A stretch of DNA of 62,000 nucleotides from Cristatella mucedo. Lineage: Eukaryota; Bryozoa; Phylactolaemata; Cristatellidae. A program made the position numbers and the translations under genes. The notes beneath the pieces were generated by a model. It ran no database searches. It had not been told where the DNA came from and worked only from the letters and a program-made list of their open reading frames with translations. Each line of letters begins with the position of its first letter. The stretch's first letter is position 1. Of the stretch, positions 55,501 to 60,689 are shown one piece after another. The DNA is taken from assembly GCA_009760855.2 (NCBI GenBank), contig WPIO01000001.1:22180001-22242000 (forward strand), written 5' to 3'.

Positions 55501-58255
55501 GACACGTGCATGCTGCCACTAACCACATTTGCATGCTGACCCTGTGCATGTCACCCCTAACCATGTTATTCATGTTGTTTATCAAGCATGATATTACTCA
55601 CCATTCAATCGTGTTTCCCTTTGTAGCAAATGTAAAGCGCCTAGAAAGAGATTAAGCTCTCTGGGGGCGCTTTATCAAGTGCATTGTTATTATTATTAAG
55701 TCATCGTTAGCCAAATAATTGGGGCCTGTGGGATAATGAGAGAGAGCTGGTTAAACGGGGCCTGATGTCTTATCGTACCAATCAAACTATTTGCTTCTAG
55801 TCAGAAGTAGCATGACAGTTTAAAGTAGCACTCATTCTTGTCGGATAACTGTTTTTCCATAAATAGGGTTATCTAGCAAAGTATAGCTCTGCATGCCGGC
55901 TCGTGACAGCTTCCGTATGCTGTGCCAGTGCCTGGGTATGCTGATTTGTTTTCTTGGGCTCAAATGCCTTGGTAGCCTATCGAGTGAACTTGACATTGTT
56001 ATGGCTCCAGGGTAAAAAACTGCTGAGAAAATAAGTAAACAATTGATGTTGTACTAAGGGTGCCTTTCAAAAGACAAATATGTTAGAAATGCACTACAAA
56101 GTTTTGCTGATTTCCTCGTAAAAGGAAAGCAGTAAAAATGGTGATGAGAACTCTTTCTAAACTGGAAGCAAAATATCTAAAAGATGAATGCACTGATCTT
56201 CATCATGTGCGATTTGTACCACAACTTGTTGCACTCGGCACATGTTTGCAGCTAGTTCAGGTACATGCTTTCAACTTTCAACCGTCTTTCTTTACAGTCT
56301 ACCTCAGCCTTGTAAATTCCGAATCTTGACCAGTACTGCACCGACTGCAGGAAGTTTTGAATATGAGTTAGGCTCTGCTTGTGCATCAATAATCTGTTTC
56401 ATTTTTAGTTTAGATGTGTCTGAAGAGAGCATCCTACTGCTCAATCTGCTTGTCTGGTTGCTATATCCGGCATTCGGGTGTGCCATCGCTGCCTCAGCAG
56501 TCTCGTGGGCAGCATATACCCCTGGGCAGCATATACCCCTGGGTCTTAGCCCATGGATAAGGTACTTGCTCTCTACGATCAAAGTCGTGGGTTCGAGTAA
56601 AGCAGTGGAAGAGCTTTTATTGTTCTATGCAAGCAGGGGCGATAGCCGTTAAGGCTTTTCTGCCGATATGTAAATGAGGCTGTTGAATCAGCTAGCCTTT
56701 ATGTGCACGAGTTTATAACGCTGTGCATGCTATTATAAACACATTGGCATGCTTTTTCTTTCAGCATATATTTAAAGTGCCTAGAAAGTGCTTTACTTCT
56801 CTGTAGGTGCTATACAAACTTATCTTTGTTATCATTATTATTATTATGTAATATGTTTGCCTGTCGAGCCGGCGAGGGGGAAAGTGGGCTGCAACTCTGC
56901 TAGTGAAGCGTCCCTGCATCAACTCTTTGCCGTTAATCTCTAGACGGTTTCGTCCGATTTGAGCTCGGGTGCATTCGGATGAATGGACCTCATAAAGTGT
57001 TTCAGTACCTACTCTGCCCTCTCTCGGTAACATGGCGCCTGTGGTCGACGCCTGTTCGCCAAGCTATCTCGGTTTGTTTTCAGATCGAACAGTCGCTCGG
57101 GTTTGCATGTGCTCAGACAGCCTGGGGAGAGCAGCGGTAGCGACCAGTGGGTTAGCGGGCAGTCGGCTGCCGGAGCGGCTGGCGGCACGTCGGCGGCAGA
57201 GCGGTTCGCGGGCGAGCTGCACCAATTGCATGGTCCGCCGGAGCTTCCGCCGCGCTCGCCGGCAAAGTCACTCTACCCAGCCGGCGCCGCCTTGGCGATG
57301 TCCTACCCGGGCGACGGCGGTGCCGTGGGCAGCGGGCTCGGACCTCTGACAGGTGAGCTCGCCGACCTTTGACTGTGCGAGGCCGCCCACCCCCACGGGC
57401 ACCGAGCTTCTAGGCTGTGGCGTCGTACAGCGTTGGCATTTGGCCCAGCCCCTCCCACCCACCTCGAAGCTTGCTTTCTGCTCGCTCGCAGGTTCTGCAG
57501 CTACCGAGCTCGGGCTGGGCATGGCGTCGCCGCTGCTCGGCGCCGGCGCTCAGGACGCCTACTTGCACGACTTTCCCTGGTTCCACGGCACTCTGTCACG
57601 CATGGATGCAGCGCACCTCGTCCTGCAGAGCGGTCCCTCTGGCCACGGGGTGTTCTTGGTGCGCCAGAGCGAGACTCGCATCGGCGAGTTCGTCCTTACG
57701 TTCAACTTCCAAGGTCGCGCCAAGGTGAGGTCACCTGCTGCTTCCTTCTCAGTCGGCGCTGCCGGTTGCAGCTCGGCACGTCATCCATTTAATCGCTCGA
57801 GCTGTTCGCTTTCGGCTGCCCTATTGGTGACACCCGCGAGTGCCGCACTTCCGCTGTAGCATCTTCGCATGACCCTGAACAACGAGGGCCAGTGTCGTGT
57901 GCAGCATCTCTGGTTCCAGTCCATATTCGAGATGCTCGAGCACTTCCGCACGCACCCCATTCCGCTGGAGTCGGGCGGCTCGTCGGATGTGACTCTCACC
58001 GACTACGTGGTGTCGGCTGCGGCCAGTTCGCCGCCTCCGCCCTACTCGGCACCGACCGTGGCTCCATCGCCTCCGGCCACTGCCGCAGCAGCAGCGGCTG
58101 CCGTGGCGGCCGACGGCTTTGCTGCCACCAACGGCGGATCGGTGCGCCTGCGCGCCGAGTCGATCGAGAGTGTGCCTCCCGACCTAGCTACGGGCTCGCC
58201 CTCTGCTCAGCAGCCGTACAACCGAGCGAAAGACAATCAGTACTCGTTCGTCTGA
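25221..58255 (+). CDS. SH2B: SH2B-family adapter protein (SH2B1/APS/Lnk ortholog), whole gene, 6 coding exons
   Basis: Joined exons encode 580 residues, close to vertebrate SH2B3 (about 575) and shorter than SH2B1 (about 670). Domains seen: phenylalanine-zipper dimerization region (about residues 14-75, WSEFCEEQA...[13 protein letters not shown]); a basic stretch (122-138, [15 protein letters not shown]); a PH domain (about 165-281, with [37 protein letters not shown]); a linker with an SH3-type PELPPR (334-339); and an SH2 domain (about 401-500, PWFHG, FLVRQSE with the phosphotyrosine-binding Arg at 429, [27 protein letters not shown]). A C-terminal [10 protein letters not shown] has its Tyr at 577. 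Known of the family: cytoplasmic or membrane-proximal adapters that dimerise and bind activated receptor tyrosine kinases and JAKs. All five junctions keep frame (phases 0,0,2,1,0). An in-frame ATG 30 codons upstream (25131) is possible; 25221 is preferred because the family N-terminus begins shortly before the zipper. Confidence 0.96.
26076..26101 (+). repeat. G-run repeat (GGGGGT units), potential G-quadruplex
   Basis: Five G-runs of 3-5 separated by single T residues on the coding strand, about 215 bases downstream of the SH2B exon 1 donor. The arrangement satisfies the simple G3+N1-7 quadruplex rule; folding is inferred. Confidence 0.9.
28634..28748. repeat. Imperfect tandem duplication (52 and 63 bp units)
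   Basis: Two units begin with accccaaa and end with atttaggaggaaggtcga; the second has an internal insertion of about 11 bases. Confidence 0.8.
29528..29600. repeat. AG microsatellite
   Basis: Purine run of AG units with GGGAGGG interruptions within SH2B intron 1. Confidence 0.92.
29958..30338 (-). repeat. LINE family 2 (subfamily b) 3' end, antisense
   Basis: AATAATAATAA and a degraded hairpin tail are followed by the minus-strand 3' region. It resembles the copies at 35010 and 52955 (shared features include aaagcatgcatgcaaa-type sequence and agttccagactttctgtgca). Confidence 0.75.
30339..30415. repeat. TG microsatellite with CG interruptions
   Basis: About 77 bases of TG/GT with tgcgcgtg interruptions, directly abutting the antisense LINE end. 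Confidence 0.97.
30416..32119. other. SH2B intron 1, unassigned stretch
   Basis: Contains a TG-rich/TACG run at 31748-31830 and no recognised gene. Several open frames on both strands (around 30465-31616) lack domains and are judged chance. Confidence 0.4.
32120..32720 (-). repeat. LINE family 1 fragment, antisense, with internal deletion
   Basis: The first part (gtaactccacaaag, aagcttaagcggctttcagt) is the antisense 3' end. From about 32370 it jumps to the complement of the RT-proximal region (ttagggtgtcctatgagtaa, ggcattcagtt-like), which lies about 700 bases further upstream in the copy at 50461-51880. It is therefore internally deleted. Confidence 0.78.
33055..33690 (+). repeat. LINE family 1 3' portion, sense, diverged
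   Basis: Encodes a decayed [14 protein letters not shown]...[11 protein letters not shown] pattern, then the AELLHQFQP-like region, continuing to the aaagccgcttagactttgag segment and a gttatagacgggatacac end. Confidence 0.78.
33691..34512. other. SH2B intron 1, unassigned stretch
   Basis: Nothing recognisable on either strand. Confidence 0.35.
34513..34600. repeat. CT microsatellite
   Basis: Near-pure CT run on the + strand with flanking CT-rich sequence to about 34680, which explains the low-complexity open frames here. Confidence 0.97.
35010..35393 (-). repeat. LINE family 2 (subfamily b) 3' portion, antisense
   Basis: Starts with an AAT-rich run and tail (atatagcgacctaagagaaa) and runs on the minus strand to gagttccagactttcagtgc at 35393. 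At that point it joins a sense family-1 LINE. Confidence 0.8.
35394..36067 (+). repeat. LINE family 1, C-terminal ORF2 and 3' end, sense
   Basis: Open for about 200 codons: [19 protein letters not shown], then [53 protein letters not shown] and a stop after AIQNSPA. It is followed by the 3' end gacggagatacattacatta. This is the C-terminal part of a non-LTR retrotransposon polyprotein after the RT domain. It is 5' truncated and so inactive by itself. Confidence 0.88.
36068..36461. other. SH2B intron 1, unassigned stretch
   Basis: No recognised feature. Confidence 0.35.
36462..36645 (-). repeat. SINE-B, antisense
   Basis: Tail (gatcaaacagcctcatttgt), body (tgcagtggacaatgaaggat), an altered box B with a gctgctgctgccgctgccga insertion, and a head ending tgggctaagaccaaggggc. 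Matches 503-705 and 56520-56700. Confidence 0.75.
36646..39019. other. SH2B intron 1, unassigned stretch
   Basis: No gene recognised. Holds a G13 run with further G-runs (37735-37757) and a C15 run (37855-37869) about 100 bases apart, which could pair or form quadruplex/i-motif structures. Open frames here are without domains. Confidence 0.4.
39020..39520 (-). repeat. LINE family 1 C-terminal/3' fragment, antisense, diverged
   Basis: Contains complements of the 3' region: aaagcctaagcagctttctg, gaagcatagcagcactagga, cacagtctaggacctacaga and cttggatttgaagaccaatg. The order is that of a minus-strand copy. Confidence 0.75.
39764..39850 (-). repeat. LINE/SINE hairpin tail, antisense
   Basis: Short AATAAT run, then a near-consensus tail (gataaagcgccctcagaaaa, ctctttctaggcgctttaca). 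Only the tail is present. Confidence 0.85.
40329..40370. repeat. 14-bp tandem repeat, about 3 units
   Basis: Units tctagtcacgaggg, tctagtcacgaggg and tctggtcacggg in a row. Confidence 0.9.
40710..41090 (+). repeat. LINE family 2 3' portion, sense
   Basis: Runs from ctttttggaatgtaatcgtt through ctcgtgcaaaccttaaatcc and the diverged hairpin tail (gtaaagtgcctagatagaga, gggggtgctatatac) to a short ATTATTAT end. Confidence 0.82.
41308..41470. repeat. Imperfect tandem duplication, about 80 bp x 2
   Basis: Both units contain tctggaagtatgcattggg, then tttcagtg(t/a)tattggtgc and cggtttgatgt. Confidence 0.8.
41511..41552. repeat. 14-bp tandem repeat x 3
   Basis: Three perfect units of ttcctaacctgaac. 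Confidence 0.95.
41625..41666. repeat. 21-bp tandem repeat x 2
   Basis: Two perfect units beginning cacctggtctagtgacg and ending atat. Confidence 0.95.
41667..42432 (+). other. SH2B intron 1, 3' end
   Basis: Unassigned intronic DNA ending in the acceptor ctgtcatttttgcag before exon 2. Confidence 0.6.
42433..42534 (+). CDS. SH2B: SH2B coding exon 2 (middle of PH domain)
   Basis: 34 codons, phase 0 at both ends, flanked by tttttgcag and gtaaac. Encodes [16 protein letters not shown], then [18 protein letters not shown], the strongly conserved part of SH2B-family PH domains. Confidence 0.94.
42535..43764 (+). other. SH2B intron 2, first part
   Basis: Intronic; contains a SINE-B tail fragment at 42893-42975 and otherwise nothing recognised. 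Open frames at 43093-43683 on both strands lack domains. Confidence 0.45.
42893..42975 (-). repeat. SINE-B tail fragment, antisense
   Basis: ctgattcaacagcctcattt, then atatagcagcaaacgagcct, match the reverse of the SINE-B tail and body. No head. Confidence 0.6.
43765..43950 (-). repeat. LINE family 2 3' end, antisense
   Basis: Short AATAATG run, then gataaagagccctcagagaa and ctctttctaggcactttaca, continuing into the antisense 3' UTR (aaaggaaacacgatcgaatg). The same continuation is seen at 2850-2880. Confidence 0.83.
43951..45246. other. SH2B intron 2: mostly unassigned, with one LINE fragment and a TG/CACG repeat
   Basis: Positions 44385-44640 are an antisense family-2 internal fragment ('ggctgaaagttggcagactt' and 'gagctgatgtggtcatctag'). 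Positions 44936-45025 are alternating TG with regular CACG/CACA steps. The rest is unrecognised. Confidence 0.6.
45247..47520 (-). mobile_element. hAT-superfamily DNA transposon with BED zinc finger, antisense, decayed
   Basis: On the minus strand the transposase appears in pieces in order. First comes a BED-type finger ([12 protein letters not shown]...LKLHGI), then a segment with [15 protein letters not shown] and [25 protein letters not shown] (46838-47248). A frame with [20 protein letters not shown] follows near 46495-46575, then [24 protein letters not shown] (45950-46213) and a last piece (45515-45742). Frame changes and stops separate the pieces, so it is inactive. An 18-base word centred on a perfect palindrome (aaacagctgttt) occurs near both ends (45293-45310 and 47460-47477). 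Exact termini are uncertain: CAGT at 45247 and ACTG at 47520 are candidates, but no matching 8-bp target duplication was seen. Confidence 0.8.
46838..47248 (-). pseudogene. hAT transposase N-terminal fragment with BED finger
   Basis: 136-residue open frame with C-x2-C (GRCNK then KCSG region) and LKLHGI as the likely histidine end of a BED-type finger, followed by sequence typical of hAT transposases. Within the element, the remaining transposase lies in other frames downstream. Confidence 0.75.
47521..48200 (+). other. SH2B intron 2, 3' end
   Basis: Unassigned; a C10 run lies at 47880-47889. Ends at the acceptor tattatgctttag. Confidence 0.5.
48201..48301 (+). CDS. SH2B: SH2B coding exon 3 (end of PH domain)
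   Basis: 101 bases, enters in phase 0 and leaves in phase 2 (AG|gtaggt). Encodes [19 protein letters not shown], then [14 protein letters not shown], the last strand and C-terminal helix of the PH domain with its conserved Trp. Confidence 0.93.
48545..48850 (+). mobile_element. Tc1/mariner-type transposase relic (C-terminal part)
   Basis: In shifting + frames: SAPSHAS...KISRTYYP (the second catalytic-Asp region, normally QQDSAP.H), then [14 protein letters not shown] (normally SPDLNPLDY), [15 protein letters not shown], and a terminal [16 protein letters not shown] (normally R...V...GGHIE). The DLNPL and EGG motifs together support the call, although the element is broken and its ends were not found. 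It lies in SH2B intron 3. Confidence 0.6.
48851..49309. other. SH2B intron 3, unassigned stretch
   Basis: AT-rich, nothing recognised. Confidence 0.4.
49310..50460 (-). repeat. LINE family 2-type element, long antisense copy
   Basis: Tail on the left (tttgtatagcacctatagag, tctttctaggcacttcac), then the minus-strand C-terminal region ([35 protein letters not shown]) and RT-proximal sequence up to about 50460 ([11 protein letters not shown]). Frames are broken. It abuts a family-1 element in the same orientation. Confidence 0.8.
50461..51880 (-). mobile_element. LINE family 1 (L2/CR1-like non-LTR retrotransposon), longest copy, antisense
   Basis: 3' end on the left (complement of gacggagatacattacatta at about 50461-50480). 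Minus-strand translation gives much of an RT domain: [64 protein letters not shown] (catalytic YADD) and [13 protein letters not shown]. It is followed, after a frame change, by [11 protein letters not shown]...[19 protein letters not shown] and AIQNSPA. The only visible break in the coding order is at the A7/T7 run 51141-51147. It starts inside the fingers of RT, so the endonuclease part is missing (5' truncated). The catalytic box is intact but the element is incomplete. Confidence 0.9.
51132..51875 (-). pseudogene. LINE family 1 reverse-transcriptase domain, open but partial
   Basis: 247 codons without a stop covering RT blocks from HSTETALL through YADD to [13 protein letters not shown]. 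This is the largest intact retroelement coding segment in the window, and its low decay suggests a fairly recent insertion. Confidence 0.9.
51881..52954. other. SH2B intron 3, unassigned stretch
   Basis: No recognised gene or repeat. Confidence 0.4.
52955..54335 (-). repeat. LINE family 2 (subfamily b), long antisense copy with RT relic
   Basis: Tail on the left (gcatgtaaagcacaccatgg, atctctatccaggcacttta). The minus strand then gives [58 protein letters not shown] and, further right, [17 protein letters not shown]-type RT with an intact YADD near 54020-54040. Several stops and deletions are present. Confidence 0.85.
54336..54821. other. SH2B intron 3, unassigned stretch
   Basis: Nothing recognised; an antisense open frame (54447-54713) shows no domain. 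Confidence 0.4.
54822..54962 (+). repeat. SINE-A: tRNA-like head fused to LINE hairpin tail, complete
   Basis: Box A tggcctagcggttaaggt, box B ggtcgtgggctcgagcccc, then directly gtgaagcgcctgaatagaga, ttaagttctcttggggcgct, and an AT-rich end. The tail is the same hairpin that ends family-2 LINEs. Internal pol III promoter boxes are intact by eye. Confidence 0.88.
55130..55700 (+). repeat. LINE family 2, 3' copy with full tail, sense
   Basis: Starts in the LLADLHWLP region, runs through [19 protein letters not shown] and [22 protein letters not shown], then the 3' UTR, the hairpin arms aaagcgcc / ggcgcttt and a TTATTATTA end. Close in sequence to the copies at 15945 and 23400. Confidence 0.9.
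55701..56519. other. SH2B intron 3, unassigned stretch
   Basis: No recognised feature, except a 17-18 bp duplication (gcagcatatacccctggg) at about 56509-56542 abutting the next SINE. Confidence 0.45.
56520..56700 (+). repeat. SINE-B, sense
   Basis: Head ctgggtcttagcccatggat, degraded box B agtcgtgggttcgagtaaag, body gatagccgttaaggcttttc and tail aatgaggctgttgaatcagc. Good match to the antisense copies at 503 and 36462. Confidence 0.8.
56757..56848 (+). repeat. LINE/SINE hairpin tail, sense, diverged
   Basis: tttaaagtgcctagaaagtg, then gtaggtgctatacaaac, and an ATTATTATTATT run. Confidence 0.78.
57084..57352 (+). CDS. SH2B: SH2B coding exon 4 (PH-SH2 linker)
   Basis: 269 bases; enters completing the split AG|A Arg codon and leaves in phase 1 (G|gtgagc). 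Encodes a Ser/Gly/Ala-rich linker without a fold, containing [10 protein letters not shown], a class II SH3-ligand-type PxxPxR. The assignment rests on frame continuity and splice sites (ttttcag / gtgagc) more than on homology. Linkers of this family are poorly conserved. Confidence 0.85.
57492..57724 (+). CDS. SH2B: SH2B coding exon 5 (N-terminal half of SH2)
   Basis: Acceptor cgctcgcag, donor gtgagg. Encodes a short Gly/Ala lead and then [40 protein letters not shown] and FQGRAK: SH2 helix A to strand D with the essential Arg of FLVR. Intron 4 before it is only 139 bases. Confidence 0.96.
57860..58255 (+). CDS. SH2B: SH2B coding exon 6 (C-terminal half of SH2, tail)
   Basis: Acceptor ccgctgtag in phase 0. 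Encodes [40 protein letters not shown] and [11 protein letters not shown], the end of the SH2 domain. A Pro/Ala-rich tail follows, then the terminal [12 protein letters not shown] with TGA at 58253-58255. Intron 5 is 135 bases. Confidence 0.96.
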   Translation, partial: HLRMTLNNEGQCRVQHLWFQSIFEMLEHFRTHPIPLESGGSSDVTLTDYVVSAAASSPPPPYSAPTVAPSPPATAAAAAAAVAADGFAATNGGSVRLRAESIESVPPDLATGSPSAQQPYNRAKDNQYSFV

Positions 58256-59469
58256 GCGATATGCCGGCACCCGCGCATTGAGCAGCCAGAGTCGGAGCCT
58301 CGGTGTGCAACGATTGGTTGCAATGGCGAAGGCTGGTGCGGTGCGATTCTCTGCCTGCGCCCGGCAGCCAGTGCGACATTGCCTCGGTCGGCTTCCCGAC
58401 CCCGCGGGCAGTTGTGAATCCTGTTAGTGATCCCCCTAGTTGGCAGCAGCACCCCTGCCGATAAGGTTGAGAAGTGCCATAATGCTACGAAGCATGCTGC
58501 CTCTCAGAGAGGCAAGCATGGACGCCACTTTGCCGACTGCTGTCGCAGTGGACACCGGCTGCGCGAGTAGCCCCCCCCCCCGGCCCCCCCCTGCATCGGG
58601 TTCCGATGGCTGGCAGAGCAGCAGCTACCCTCTGCCGCCTCTGCCCTTCCCGTTCGAAATGCCCTCTTTAATGGTTCAGTCGCGTTGCCTGCGAATGCTG
58701 CGCGACTAGGGGTTCAAGCAATGGGTGCACTCACTATGGAGAAATCTCGTCCTCGGAGCTTTTTGTATGTGATAAGGTGTTTGTGGCCGCGGGCTTGCTG
58801 GCTGGCAGCTCCTGCCGCACACTCAGCTTCCGTGCCTGACAAGTTTGTTGCAGAGCACATGGTGCCATTTTATATTCATGCCACGTAAATATAGTTCGAC
58901 CAGTCTGTTTTGGTCTCGGCAAAAAAAGATGCCCCAGCTGCCGTCTTAACGAGAGTCAGGTGGTAAGTGCTTCAGGTATATTATTTGTGCTGACATTTCT
59001 GTATAATATAATTTTAAGAGCAGCCCATGCAAATATTGATGGCTGCCATTTTTTCTGCTTTTAAGCACCTAACATAGTGGATGGTACAGATGGTACGCTC
59101 TAAATGAACACCCAGTGTTTGAATGCATACAAATTACAGAACGAAGGCCGCTCCACGATACATGCCTAGGTTCTCACAATACGTTTGATATATGTTGTGA
59201 TGTATGCACTGCTCAGTGGCTGAGCCATGATTTTCATCTAGAGAAGCAAGACCACCACAATTGTTATGTAGGGCCAAGACCCAAGATTTTCAGTATGGGC
59301 GAGACCTGCAATTAATGAAAAATCTTAGCATATAATCATAGTGTTCATGCGACATGAACTCGGTGGTTGTTCATTTAGTGGAATTGAAGCATAATTTTCT
59401 TCGTTGATGAAGTTGCAGGCGTAGGAACGGGTTGGTCCTGCTTGCTGTAGGGGGCAGGTGGAGGGGGCT
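58256..59469 (+). other. SH2B 3' UTR / downstream flank
   Basis: Begins GC-rich like the last exons and becomes AT-rich by about 58.9 kb, which may mark the transcript end. C-runs lie at 58569-58590. I see no canonical AATAAA in the first kilobase, so the polyadenylation site is not placed. Open frames have no domains. Confidence 0.4.
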
Positions 59470-60290
59470 AACGAACCCCTGCCCTCTTGCTCTGCCACTG
59501 ACAGTGCTGCCATAACCGAGATTTTTAACGCTTCTTTGGAAAAAGGGGCCGTACACAAGTCCTTCAAATCGGCAATCGTTAGACCGATACTTACAAAGCC
59601 TGGATTAGATACAGAGGTCCTTGCAAACTATCGCTCAGTTTCCCTTCTTCCTTTTTTGCCAAAGATTCTTGAAAAAATTGTCGCCGAGCAGCAGTTTGCA
59701 CATATTGAAAAGAATGAAATGTCAGAAACATTTCAAGAGGCAGCACTTCACTGAAACTGCTCTCCTCCCTGGTAACAATGACATATTATGGGAAAAGATG
59801 GCTGCTGGGTATTGTCACTGCACTAGTTCTGCTAGATCTATCAGCTGCCTTCGATACCGTTGATCTCGATATCCTACTTGAACGATTGAGACAACGATCG
59901 GTCTGGCAGACGAGGCACTGCTGTGGTTGGAATCGTACTTGTCTGATCCGTGTTCAATCCGTGTCGTGTGGGGGTCAGGTCTCACACACGAGACGGGTCA
60001 CCTGTGGAGTCCCTCAAGGGTTCGTCCTCAGTCCCTTGCTGTTCTCAGTTAATTCTCAACCTCATCCTTCCAGCGGTCATGAGCCGCTACTTCCGTGCAA
60101 CTCACTACCTCAACTGCTCTCCTGACTCTGCTATGCTTCTCACTTTCTCTTTGTTTCGTGAGGTTAAGTATGTTGGCTACCGAATGCGTACCAAAAGCCG
60201 CTTAGGCTGTGAGTTCGCTATACAAAACTCCCGTGTTTACACCCACATAGTCTTTGTGGAGTTACAGACGGAGATACGTTACATTACATT
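59470..60290 (+). repeat. LINE family 1, sense, with RT N-terminal part and internal deletion
   Basis: Encodes the fingers region missing from the 50461-51880 copy (KSFKSAIVRPILTKPGL, LANYRSVSLLPFLPKILEKI). After frame changes come [15 protein letters not shown] and [17 protein letters not shown]. At about 60060 it jumps to the extreme C-terminal/3' end ([20 protein letters not shown], then cggagatacgttacattaca). The YADD region and most of the C-terminal domain are deleted. Confidence 0.85.
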
Positions 60291-60424
60291 GCAAGGTAGC
60301 ATTTTCTTCATTACCTGCTTATGGTGATTCATTGATGTTAGTAGCATGTAGTTATCCTTGGTGGTTAATCTATATATTTTTCAACCGAAAGATCTTACAC
60401 TTCAGCTGCTGCCCTAAAGCAGCA

Positions 60425-60585
60425 TGAGGCCCGAGTCAAAACTTGCCTGCTCGAGTTCGAATCCTAGTAGTAGTTTGGTTCGGTTCAGTTCTTTCCTTTG
60501 CAGCAAATGTAAAGCACCTAGAAAGAGATTGGGTTCTCCGAGGGTGCTTTATCAAGTGTATTATTATTATTATTATTATTATTGT
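60425..60585 (+). repeat. SINE-like: tRNA box B region joined to LINE hairpin tail
   Basis: A box B-like gctcgagttcgaatcctagt precedes, within about 40 bases, the family-2 tail (gcaaatgtaaagcacctaga, gagggtgctttatcaagtg) and a TTATTATT run. The hairpin arms have changed together (aaagcacc / gggtgcttt). Box A is not clear. Confidence 0.65.
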
Positions 60586-60689
60586 GCATGAGAAGGTTGC
60601 TGCTTACGGTGTGTGCTAGGTATACGTTTTTTATGTTGTGATAACTCAAATGTACGTATCAAAATACAAAACTGCTAACCTCCTTCAGT

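Noticed and set aside
57781-57999. Antisense frame over SH2B exon 6
   Set aside because: Complement of the SH2 coding sequence without its own motif.
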